Assembly (NCBI RefSeq): GCF_009725205.1 | Contig: NZ_WNZY01000002.1 | Coordinates: 248,001 to 312,000 of the forward strand | DNA: 64,000 nt | Reading direction: 5' to 3' | From: Paenibacillus timonensis | Lineage (GTDB): Bacteria > Bacillota > Bacilli > Paenibacillales > Paenibacillaceae | In this document: positions 1 to 6,839 of the stretch, piece after piece | Numbering within the stretch: the stretch's first letter is position 1 | How the letters are laid out: each line of letters begins with the position of its first letter | The notes under the pieces: model-generated | What the model saw: the letters and a program-made list of their open reading frames with translations, nothing else | Told to the model about the DNA's origin: nothing | The model's database searches: none | Translations under genes and position numbers: made by a program

Positions 1-31
1 GTAGTTATTATCGATTAGGGGGAATCGAGAA

Positions 32-1672
32 ATGGGCAAAAAGTTTACCTGGATCCTGGTTTCGATGATCATTGTAGGTTTATTGTCAGGTTGTACGGGC
101 GGAAGCGGCAAGAACGCCAATTCGAACAAGGGCTCGGACGAGTCAAGCCCTTCCGCGAATCAGAGCGCGGACGGTAAGTACGCTGACTATTCGGCCGGTT
201 TTCCTGAGAAGGTCACGCTTGAGCTTCCTGTTTATGAAAGGGCTTTCGAGGGCTGGAATGTCACCGATAACTACTACACGCGCTGGATTCAGCAGGAATT
301 TGGCGACAAGCATAACGTCACCGTGAAGTTCATCCCGATCACCCGCAGCAATGAGGTAACGGATTATGAGCAACTGTTGGCATCGCATAAGGCACCGGAT
401 ATTATTTACCATTATGATATGCCTCAGGCTTTGGCCTACTATGGGGAAGGCGTGATGCAGGAGCTGGATTTGGACGAAATTGCCCATTACGCACCGACCT
501 ATTGGAAAACGATGGGGGACACCATAAAACAGTATGGGGCGGTCGACAAGAAAAACGTGTTTTTCTTCGGCGAGCGTCCAAGCCTGGACAGCTTCACGAC
601 GCTGATCCGCAAGGATTGGGTAGAGAAGGTGGGCATGAAGATGGAGGATCTCACCTCCCTGGAGAAATATAACGAGCTGCTGGCCAAGTGGAAGGAAGCG
701 AGCCTGGGTGCCGGCGGTGAAACGTTAAAAAAGAACAACTACACGTTTAATTACGCGTTCCGCGACTGGCCGATCGACGAGAAATACCGCGCGTTGTATT
801 CCGACTTGGGCGTGGCGGATCTGACTACCGCTGATACGGAGCGTTACCTGCGTAACCTGAACTATCAATATAACAACGGCTTGATCGATAAGGAATTCTA
901 TCTGCGCGATGATGAGAACAAGGCCAAGGCAGAATTTGTGGCAGGCAAAACCGGGACCTTTAGCTTCTATCTCTCCAGCAATACCGACGTGATCACCTCG
1001 ACGCTGAAGAACAATCCGGATGCGGAATTTGCTGTGCTGGATGCTCAAGCCGGCGTGCCGGAGGGGCGGAAGCCGCAGGGACGCGCTTACTGGCCCTTCG
1101 GGATGATCATGGGCATCAATTATGAGTCCAGCGAGATGGAACGCGCCGCCGTGTGGATGTACCTGGAATGGATGAGCCAGCCGGAGAATCTGTTCTTCCT
1201 GCAAAACGGGGTTGAGGGCGAGAACTATACGCTGGATGCCGATGGCATCGCCGTGAAAAACGCGGATTTTAAAGGAGATTCCGTCCTCTCTCAGAACAAC
1301 AACAAGGACTACTGGTGCCTCGTTGTCGAAACCGTGAAATACGATGATCCGAAGAAAATGCGGGAAGCCTATTTGCGCAGCATGTCGCCACCGGGATATG
1401 AGAATTTGGCTAAAGACTCCTTGGCTTTCTACGATAAGTATGCGGAATTCCGTACGCCGGATGCCCTGTACAGTGTGGTGCTCGAGAAAGTGAATGAATA
1501 TAAGGCCGATCTGAATTCGCTGTTCCAGGAGTTGTATGTCAAGATCGCGATTGCGTCGGAGAGCGAGTTCGATGCTACGTACGAAGCGGCCAAGAAAACG
1601 TATCTAGATGCGGGGTATCAGGAAGTTCTCGACGAGAAGCAAGAAGCAATCGATGCCGGGAACTACAAATAG
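32..1672 (+). CDS. Extracellular solute-binding lipoprotein (LplA-like, sugar ABC transporter)
   Basis: A 546-residue secreted lipoprotein. The N-terminus has a basic start, a hydrophobic segment and a lipobox LLSGC, followed by a Gly/Ser/Asn-rich linker. The body has the periplasmic-binding-protein pattern of the family 1 (LplA-like) group, for example KDWVEKVGMK and an acidic C-terminus. Its role is probably to capture an oligosaccharide for an ABC importer. A GGGGG ribosome binding site lies just before the ATG. The permease genes would have to lie upstream of the window, because none follow. It sits 25 bases before a GH105-type hydrolase, so the ligand is probably an unsaturated uronic-acid oligosaccharide; that is inference. 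Confidence 0.9.
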   Translation: MGKKFTWILVSMIIVGLLSGCTGGSGKNANSNKGSDESSPSANQSADGKYADYSAGFPEKVTLELPVYERAFEGWNVTDNYYTRWIQQEFGDKHNVTVKFIPITRSNEVTDYEQLLASHKAPDIIYHYDMPQALAYYGEGVMQELDLDEIAHYAPTYWKTMGDTIKQYGAVDKKNVFFFGERPSLDSFTTLIRKDWVEKVGMKMEDLTSLEKYNELLAKWKEASLGAGGETLKKNNYTFNYAFRDWPIDEKYRALYSDLGVADLTTADTERYLRNLNYQYNNGLIDKEFYLRDDENKAKAEFVAGKTGTFSFYLSSNTDVITSTLKNNPDAEFAVLDAQAGVPEGRKPQGRAYWPFGMIMGINYESSEMERAAVWMYLEWMSQPENLFFLQNGVEGENYTLDADGIAVKNADFKGDSVLSQNNNKDYWCLVVETVKYDDPKKMREAYLRSMSPPGYENLAKDSLAFYDKYAEFRTPDALYSVVLEKVNEYKADLNSLFQELYVKIAIASESEFDATYEAAKKTYLDAGYQEVLDEKQEAIDAGNYK

Positions 1673-1697
1673 AGTCCAGGGCGAGGAGGATGGAGAG

Positions 1698-2732
1698 ATG
1701 TTGAAGCTGAACACGGCCCCTTCCGAACTGAAGCCGATTATCGAACGCGTTGCGGAGTATACTTTCGGGATGGATCTGACCTGGGATTGGCCATGCGGCG
1801 TGGCTTATTACGGGATCAGCCGGGCGTTTGAAGCGACCGGGGAACCGGCCTATGTGGAGCGGATGGTTCAATGGTGCGAGGAGTACATCGAGGCTGGGCT
1901 CCCGGTCTGGACGGTAAATGCTTGCGCGATGGGACATATGTTGCTCACGCTGTATGAACAAACGAAGGAGCAGAAATATCTCGACCTGATCCTGAGCAAA
2001 ATCGATTATCTGCAGAACCAGGCCCCGCGGTTCGGGGACCGGGTTCTGCAGCATACGGTGTCGGCGGGGAATGATTTCCCTGAGCAATGCTGGGCGGATA
2101 CGTTGTTTATGGCGGCGTATTTCATGCTTCGCGCCGGGGTGATGCTAGGCGAGAAGCCTTGGATCGACGATGCGCTCCATCAGTTCTACTGGCATATCAA
2201 CTATTTGCAGAGCGAAGACACGGGCCTGTGGTATCACGGGTACAATCACCTCAACCAAGATCATATGTCCGGCATTTACTGGGGGCGTGCCAACGCCTGG
2301 GCGGCTTACACGATGGCCCGCGCGGCCAAGGGATTACCGGAGGCCTATTTGTATCCGCCGATGATGCATCTTTGGAGCTCCTTGCGCGACCAGTTAGCCG
2401 CGATGAAGAAGCTGCAGCATGAAGACGGCTTGTGGGGCACCGTGCTCGATTACCCGAACGCATACGGCGAAGTGTCCGCTACGGCGGGGATCGCGGCGGC
2501 GATGATCACCCAAGGCAATCCGCTGCACGCCAAATATGTACAGAGAGCGTTGGACGGGGTTTTGGCGAACATCGCCGATAACGGGCGGGTTCTGAACGTA
2601 TCCGGCGGGACCGCCGTGATGAAGGATATCGAAGGTTATCTTCACATCGATCGAAAATGGGCGCAGGGTTGGGGGCAGGGATTAACTCTCGCTTTGCTGG
2701 CCGCCGTGATCGAAAACGGGGAACAGGCTTAA
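1698..2732 (+). CDS. GH105/GH88-type unsaturated glycuronyl hydrolase (YteR-like)
   Basis: A 344-residue protein without signal peptide. It matches the alpha/alpha-barrel unsaturated rhamnogalacturonyl hydrolase family (YteR/YesR). Visible signatures are WPCGVAYYGI near the N-terminus, WADTLFMAAYFMLRAG and HGYNH in the middle, and WGRANAWAAYTMAR, which carries the family's conserved W-R-N-W pattern. Family members act in the cytoplasm and remove the 4,5-unsaturated uronic acid left by polysaccharide lyases, by hydration of the double bond. I chose the ATG at 1698 because it follows AGGAGG; a longer frame starting at 1608 overlaps the binding-protein gene. The exact substrate cannot be read from sequence. 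Confidence 0.88.
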   Translation: MLKLNTAPSELKPIIERVAEYTFGMDLTWDWPCGVAYYGISRAFEATGEPAYVERMVQWCEEYIEAGLPVWTVNACAMGHMLLTLYEQTKEQKYLDLILSKIDYLQNQAPRFGDRVLQHTVSAGNDFPEQCWADTLFMAAYFMLRAGVMLGEKPWIDDALHQFYWHINYLQSEDTGLWYHGYNHLNQDHMSGIYWGRANAWAAYTMARAAKGLPEAYLYPPMMHLWSSLRDQLAAMKKLQHEDGLWGTVLDYPNAYGEVSATAGIAAAMITQGNPLHAKYVQRALDGVLANIADNGRVLNVSGGTAVMKDIEGYLHIDRKWAQGWGQGLTLALLAAVIENGEQA

Positions 2733-2743
2733 AGAGGGGCTCA

Positions 2744-2775
2744 AGCGAAACCACGTGGTGGTTTCGCTTTTTTTT
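2744..2775 (+). terminator. Rho-independent terminator after the GH105 gene
   Basis: Perfect 11-base arms (AGCGAAACCAC / GTGGTTTCGCT, 2744-2754 and 2758-2768) with a GTG loop are followed by an eight-T run. It closes the first carbohydrate unit. Confidence 0.92.
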
Positions 2776-2866
2776 GTGCTTATGCTTTTTGTTAAGTTTC
2801 ATTAAAGGTTCGCGCGTTAAGCTCATCTCATCAAGACAAAGACATCCGAGGAAGGAGGTGAGTGTC

Positions 2867-3379
2867 GTGAAACGATCTTCCATCACGGCTGGGATAGCCG
2901 TTATGGCGGTTGTCCTTTTTACGGCCATCGTTTGCACCCAACTGTTCGGCGTGACGACGGCCAGTGCCCACATGGGTCACCATCAAGCGTGGCAGGACTC
3001 CTTTCGCTACGAACAACATGGGATGCCGATGATGATGCAATCGGACAGCCGGACGGAGGCGAGCGCCAAGCCGTTATGGCTGAGTCTGTTACAATTGGCT
3101 GCATGGATCGGCGGTACCGCGCTGTTTGTTAAAGCAAGCGGGATGCTGAAGTGGGCGGGTGCTGGGTTCGCCGTCATTAGCGCAATGAGCTTGCTAACCC
3201 CATTGTGGGGCTTGATCGTTGTCATCTTGGGTTACTTCTTGTACCGAAAATGGACAAACCATCAACAGAATGCAATTCCGCAAGAGTCTATCGTGATTCC
3301 GTATCCGATTGATATCGGTCATCACCGAGGCCGATTCCTGGATGAATGGGAACGTAATCAATATAAGGAGGAAGAATAA
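2867..3379 (+). CDS. His/Met-rich small membrane protein next to pspA
   Basis: A 170-residue hypothetical protein. The GTG start at 2867 is set by the strong GGAGG at 2853-2858; the longer frame from 2657 runs through the upstream terminator. The order is: membrane segment or signal anchor (residues about 7-28), a His/Met-rich stretch (HMGHHQ, HGMPMMMQ), two more hydrophobic segments, and a charged cytoplasmic tail ending in KEEE. No family recognised. It ends one base before the pspA-like gene, whose ribosome binding site overlaps its end, so the two are surely co-transcribed. A role in envelope-stress or metal sensing upstream of PspA is only inference. Confidence 0.75.
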   Translation: MKRSSITAGIAVMAVVLFTAIVCTQLFGVTTASAHMGHHQAWQDSFRYEQHGMPMMMQSDSRTEASAKPLWLSLLQLAAWIGGTALFVKASGMLKWAGAGFAVISAMSLLTPLWGLIVVILGYFLYRKWTNHQQNAIPQESIVIPYPIDIGHHRGRFLDEWERNQYKEEE

Positions 3380-3380
3380 T

Positions 3381-4037
3381 ATGGGGATTTTCGGAAGAAT
3401 GAAAGACATGGCGGCGGCGGATACGCACCATCTGCTGGATCGTATGGAGGATCCGGTCAGCATGGCTAAATATTATATCCGGCAGCTAGAGGATCAGATC
3501 GATCATGCCCGCCTAGCTTTAAGAAACCAGCTTGCTGCCGAGCAGCATTATGATCTGCTGGTTGCCCAAACCGGGCAAGTGATTGAGAAACGCACCCGTC
3601 AAGCCGGATTGGCGGTCGATCGCGATCAGGATGACATTGCGAAGCTGGCGATTCAGGAGAAGCTGCATCAGGAGAAGCTGCAGCAGACGTACCTGGAGCA
3701 ACGCGAGGTCATTCGGAAACAAACGGCAGCCCTGCAGGGCGAAATTGGCCGATTGGTAGAGCTGCATAAGGACCTCAGTAACAAGCTAACGTTCCTCCTT
3801 GCACGCAAAAATGCCATGACTGCGCTGCGGGCAACGAACGCAAGTATAACGGCAGGAGACACCGGGAAAATTATTCGCGGATTTGATCGCATGGAGCAAA
3901 AAGTAATGCGGTTAGAGGCTGAGGTATCGGCTGTACGATCGGTGGATCAAGACGGGCTTCGCTTGGCCGATTGGTCGGAACAGGATGAAGTGCAGGCCGA
4001 ATTGGCCAAACTGAAAGCGGCCAAGCTAAGCTCATAA
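3381..4037 (+). CDS. PspA/IM30 family protein
   Basis: A 218-residue cytoplasmic, mostly helical protein. The start MGIFGRMKDMAAAD and the following MEDPVSMAKYYIRQLEDQI fit the amphipathic N-terminal helix and first coiled-coil helix of PspA/IM30 (ESCRT-III-like) proteins, which bind and stabilise stressed membranes. The central part is one long Glu/Gln/Lys/Arg-rich coiled coil (residues about 25-150), and there is the usual short Ala/Lys-rich end. The start at 3381 follows AAGGAGGAAG. In Bacillales related genes (liaH, pspA) respond to cell-envelope damage; no LiaRS-type regulators are adjacent here. Confidence 0.9.
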   Translation: MGIFGRMKDMAAADTHHLLDRMEDPVSMAKYYIRQLEDQIDHARLALRNQLAAEQHYDLLVAQTGQVIEKRTRQAGLAVDRDQDDIAKLAIQEKLHQEKLQQTYLEQREVIRKQTAALQGEIGRLVELHKDLSNKLTFLLARKNAMTALRATNASITAGDTGKIIRGFDRMEQKVMRLEAEVSAVRSVDQDGLRLADWSEQDEVQAELAKLKAAKLSS

Positions 4038-4082
4038 GAGGTTGCTGTTTTAGTCATCAGTCATCAGCCACGATAGCGCAAG

Positions 4083-4116
4083 AGAGCCTGCCGACAATCC
4101 GGCAGGCTCTTGTTTA
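4083..4116. terminator. Bidirectional terminator between pspA-like and tetR-like genes
   Basis: Eleven-base arms AGAGCCTGCCG / CGGCAGGCTCT (4083-4093, 4100-4110) are followed by TTGTTT. It lies between convergent genes and can serve both. Confidence 0.8.
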
Positions 4117-4722
4117 ATGCTTGCTCTTAACCTCCAGTTTTACGCCGGATTGCTGGTGAAGAATCCGTACCAGTTGCTCCTGCATATACAATGGGGAGTG
4201 GACAAATCCGCTTTCGATCCAATGAAAAATCAACCCGAGCAACGCATGCAGCGAATAGATGACCATCAGTTCCGTGTCGATCACTTGAGTCTCGCAGCTT
4301 TCGCATCGCAGGTCCTCCATGATGATTTGCTTTAGAGACACCAGGATTTTCTCGCGGAGTGCCGGAAGAACCTCGCTGTGGGTCAGCACGGTATAAAAAT
4401 CGGCGTTCCGGGCAACGTGATCGAATATCATCACGGAATGCGCATGGAGCTCATGCGGATAAAATACATCGATCTTCTCATATGGCGCCCGGAAGGCAAG
4501 AAGCAGATCCTGGATTTTATCTTCGATCATATCGTTTAATAATTCCTCTTTTGTCCCATAATTCGCATAGAACGTCCCGCGGTTATAACCGGCTTGCCTA
4601 ACGATATCCGTAATCGTGATCGCGTGAAACGGTTGCTGCGCCATCAACTGAAGCAAGGCGGTGCGCAGCGCTGATTTGCTTCGCAGGATTCTCGGGTCCA
4701 TTTTTGACGTGGTCCGGGGCAT
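4114..4722 (-). CDS. TetR/AcrR family transcriptional regulator
   Basis: A 202-residue repressor-type protein. The N-terminal helix-turn-helix is clear: ALLQLMAQQPFHAITITDIVRQAGYNRGTFYANYGTKEELL is the canonical TetR DNA-binding pattern (Y-N/S-RGTFY-x-Y). The C-terminal half is a variable ligand-binding helical domain. I chose the start MPRTTSKMD at 4722 because AAAGAGGG lies just upstream; a start at 4764 would be 14 codons longer. It is divergent from the SDR gene at 4897, and the intergenic region has repeated ATTAATCAACA sites, so local autoregulation and control of the SDR gene are likely. Confidence 0.9.
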   Translation of the reverse strand: MPRTTSKMDPRILRSKSALRTALLQLMAQQPFHAITITDIVRQAGYNRGTFYANYGTKEELLNDMIEDKIQDLLLAFRAPYEKIDVFYPHELHAHSVMIFDHVARNADFYTVLTHSEVLPALREKILVSLKQIIMEDLRCESCETQVIDTELMVIYSLHALLGLIFHWIESGFVHSPLYMQEQLVRILHQQSGVKLEVKSKH

Positions 4723-4772
4723 CGTTACACCCTCTTTCCTAAGTTTCGTAAACAAAAAGGTCAAGCTTGTCC

Positions 4773-4858
4773 ATTAATCAACAAAGCAGCGTAATTTGCT
4801 GATTGCAAGCGTTTACTGTGATTTTTATACTTGAATTACAGATGATTATTAATCAACA
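4773..4858. promoter_or_regulatory. Putative TetR operator sites between divergent tetR and SDR genes
   Basis: The 11-mer ATTAATCAACA occurs at 4773-4783 and again at 4848-4858. The second copy is part of the palindrome TGATTATTAATCA (4843-4855). The first overlaps a near-perfect inverted repeat AATCAACAAA / TTTGCTGATT (4776-4785, 4795-4804). These fit TetR-type operators flanking the divergent promoters. A cre-like site lies between them. Confidence 0.55.
4803..4816. promoter_or_regulatory. Possible cre (CcpA) site
   Basis: TTGCAAGCGTTTACT resembles the catabolite-responsive element TGNAANCGNTNNCA with one mismatch at the last base. It would lie in the promoter region of the SDR/TetR pair. 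Single-site matches to this loose consensus are common, so confidence is low. Confidence 0.35.
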
Positions 4859-4896
4859 TATGTACATTTTATCATAAAAGCGGAGGGATAAATGAT

Positions 4897-5655
4897 ATGA
4901 AGTTAAATGGGAAAGTAGCGGTTGTCACCGGGGCAGCTTCGGGGATGGGGAAAGCGATCGCCGAGTTGTTTGCGGCTGAAGGCGCCCAAGTGGTTGTTTC
5001 TGACCTCAACCTGGAGCATGCCAGCAAAGTGGTGGAGGGAATTGAGAGCAAAGGCGGAGTAGCAATCGCGATCGCGGCCAACGTAGCCTCAGAAGAAGAC
5101 GTACAGCGTTTGATCGACAGTGCCGTGAGCCGCTTTGGTACGGTGGACATCCTGGTTAACAACGCGGGCATTATGGATAACTTCGTTCCTGCCGCCGATA
5201 TCACGGATGCCTTGTGGGACAAGGTCTTCGCCGTGAATACGACAGGTCCGATGCGGACGATTCGCAAGACACTTCCGATTTTTACGGAGAAAAAAGCAGG
5301 GGTTATCGTGAACATCGCTTCAGCCGGCGGTTTGTTCGGCTCCCGGGCAGGAGCGGCTTATACCGCCTCTAAACACGCGGTTGTTGGATTGACGAAGAAC
5401 GTTGGCTTCCAGTACGCCACGCTTGGGATTCGCTGCAATGCAATTGCCCCGGGGGCGGTGGAAACGAATATCGGTGCGACGCTCACGGCGGTCAATCCGT
5501 TTGGCATGGAACGGGCTCAAGTGGGGATGGGCATCAACCCAGGCCTTGGAAAACCTGAGGATATCGCAAAAGTAGCGTTGTTCTTGGCCTCCGACGATTC
5601 AAGCTTTATCAACGGCACCACGATTACCGCGGACGCCGGCTGGACAGCTTATTAA
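4897..5655 (+). CDS. Short-chain dehydrogenase/reductase (glucose-dehydrogenase-like SDR)
   Basis: A 252-residue classical SDR of normal length. Visible motifs are the cofactor loop TGAASGMG (11-18), NNAG (88-91), and the catalytic set Ser142, Tyr155, Lys159 (YTASK). The C-terminus FINGTTITADAGWTAY is standard for the family. It catalyses an NAD(P)-dependent alcohol/ketone interconversion; the substrate cannot be named. D36-type acidic residue after the second strand (VSDLN) suggests preference for NAD(H). It is divergent from the TetR gene and probably controlled by it. Confidence 0.9.
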   Translation: MKLNGKVAVVTGAASGMGKAIAELFAAEGAQVVVSDLNLEHASKVVEGIESKGGVAIAIAANVASEEDVQRLIDSAVSRFGTVDILVNNAGIMDNFVPAADITDALWDKVFAVNTTGPMRTIRKTLPIFTEKKAGVIVNIASAGGLFGSRAGAAYTASKHAVVGLTKNVGFQYATLGIRCNAIAPGAVETNIGATLTAVNPFGMERAQVGMGINPGLGKPEDIAKVALFLASDDSSFINGTTITADAGWTAY

Positions 5656-5756
5656 TCCTAACGACTGGCAGTTCTGCATAAAAAACGGAACCGAGCCGCA
5701 CCCTAATGTCTAGGCATGCAATATTCTTACGCAAGTAAAGGAGAGTGCTCTAGGCG

Positions 5757-5927
5757 ATGGAGAAGGATTCGAAACAAATGGACAATCAACGGGAGAAAGC
5801 CCCGAAAGCGAAACAAACGGCCAAATCAAAACCGACTCAGGATACGGAGTTTGCCGAGGAGTTGACGAAAAGCGATATCCAATCGGCATTCCAGAACCCG
5901 GTTACCGGCGAAGAGCGGTTGTATTAG
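5757..5927 (+). CDS. Small hydrophilic protein, 56 residues
   Basis: Begins MEKDSKQMDNQREK with AAAGGAGAG upstream, and ends PVTGEERLY. It is Lys/Gln/Glu-rich, has no membrane segment, and is followed directly by a terminator, which supports it being a real gene. The N-terminal half looks disordered; the C-terminal half (EFAEELTKSDIQSAFQNP) could form a helix. No function recognised. It could be a short stress or sporulation protein of the kind common in Bacillales. Confidence 0.65.
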   Translation: MEKDSKQMDNQREKAPKAKQTAKSKPTQDTEFAEELTKSDIQSAFQNPVTGEERLY

Positions 5928-5950
5928 TACCTGACTGTTTGGCCTATTTG

Positions 5951-5989
5951 AAAAAGGCAGATCTCTCTATGAGGGGCTGTCTTTTTTTT
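5951..5989 (+). terminator. Terminator after the 56-residue ORF
   Basis: A stem formed by AAAAAGGCAGATCTCTC and GAGGGGCTGTCTTTTT, with a TAT loop, one bulged A and some G-U pairs, is followed by eight T. Confidence 0.75.
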
Positions 5990-6007
5990 GCACCGGGATG
6001 GATAAAC

Positions 6008-6034
6008 TTGACTTTGAAATACCTATTCTATACA
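6008..6034 (+). promoter_or_regulatory. Weak promoter candidate for the nitroreductase-like gene
   Basis: TTGACT at 6008-6013 and TATACA at 6029-6034 are separated by 15 bases, slightly short for a SigA promoter. It is the best match in the 126 bases between the terminator and the gene. Confidence 0.35.
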
Positions 6035-6115
6035 TTGGTAAACGACACTTGAGGTCGGTTGACGAAATCATTCAAGAATTTATCCATTCGTTTGAGTTAA
6101 GGGAGGTAGCTACAG

Positions 6116-6607
6116 ATGAGCATGAACATAATTGAATTAATCAAAAGCCGGAGAAATATCAAGGCTTTCAAACCTGATCCGATCGATGAAGAAGCGCTGA
6201 TGGGCTGGCTGGAAGCAGCAAGCTTCGCACCGAATCATCGTTGCAACGAACCGTGGGAGTTGCTTCGCATCGGACCGGAAACGCGGGCGAAACTGAAGCA
6301 TAAGAGCGATTTCTGGGGTGCCCCTGTCATTATCGCGTTGGTATCCAAACCCGGAGCCACGGGGATCGAGCGGGATGAGAATGTCATGGCGGCCGCTTGT
6401 TTCGCGCAAAATTTCCAGCTGGCTGCCCATGAGGCCGGCGTCGGCACATTCTGGTCGTCGATCGGCGGCTTGCCTCATAACCGCGAGCTTCTCGGCGTGG
6501 CGGAGGGGTACGAGGTCATAGGGGTATTCGGCATTGGGTATCCGGCAGAGGTACCGATTGCGAAGCCGAGAATGCCGATCAAGGAGAAGATTACAACCCT
6601 GCCCTAA
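6116..6607 (+). CDS. Nitroreductase family protein
   Basis: A 163-residue protein, short for the family but complete. The N-terminus NIIELIKSRRNIKAFKPDPI carries the FMN phosphate-binding R-S-x-R pattern, and the middle (AACFAQNFQLAAHEAGVGTFWSS) and end (GVFGIGYPAEVP) match nitroreductase/NAD(P)H-flavin reductase proteins of the YdjA-like type. It probably reduces nitro or quinone compounds with FMN; the physiological substrate is unknown. GGGAGG lies 9-10 bases upstream of the ATG at 6116. Confidence 0.88.
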   Translation: MSMNIIELIKSRRNIKAFKPDPIDEEALMGWLEAASFAPNHRCNEPWELLRIGPETRAKLKHKSDFWGAPVIIALVSKPGATGIERDENVMAAACFAQNFQLAAHEAGVGTFWSSIGGLPHNRELLGVAEGYEVIGVFGIGYPAEVPIAKPRMPIKEKITTLP

Positions 6608-6647
6608 TCCGGCGATAGGCAATCCAGAGAATACGTGAGTCAATTCT

Positions 6648-6689
6648 AAAAGCCGCGTTCCAACCCTGTGAAGGGAGGGCGCGGCTTTT
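6648..6689 (+). terminator. Stem-loop terminator after nitroreductase-like gene
   Basis: Perfect arms AAAAGCCGCG / CGCGGCTTTT (6648-6657, 6680-6689) with a 22-base loop. The A and T ends make it potentially bidirectional. Confidence 0.65.
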
Positions 6690-6717
6690 AACAGTTCTTA
6701 TTGATTAACGCCAAAAA

Positions 6718-6741
6718 ACATGCTATATTTGTATAGCATGT
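6718..6741. promoter_or_regulatory. Perfect 10-base inverted repeat upstream of helD
   Basis: ACATGCTATA / TATAGCATGT with a TTTG loop, 100 bases before the helicase gene and with no T run after it. It could be an operator or an RNA hairpin in the leader. Confidence 0.5.
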
Positions 6742-6839
6742 GTCGAAGGTAAATATTATGATTATAGCTTTCCTAATTTTATTGTACACAAAAAATCAAT
6801 TCGCGTCAACCCCCATTTTTATGAAAAGGAGTGCTGATT

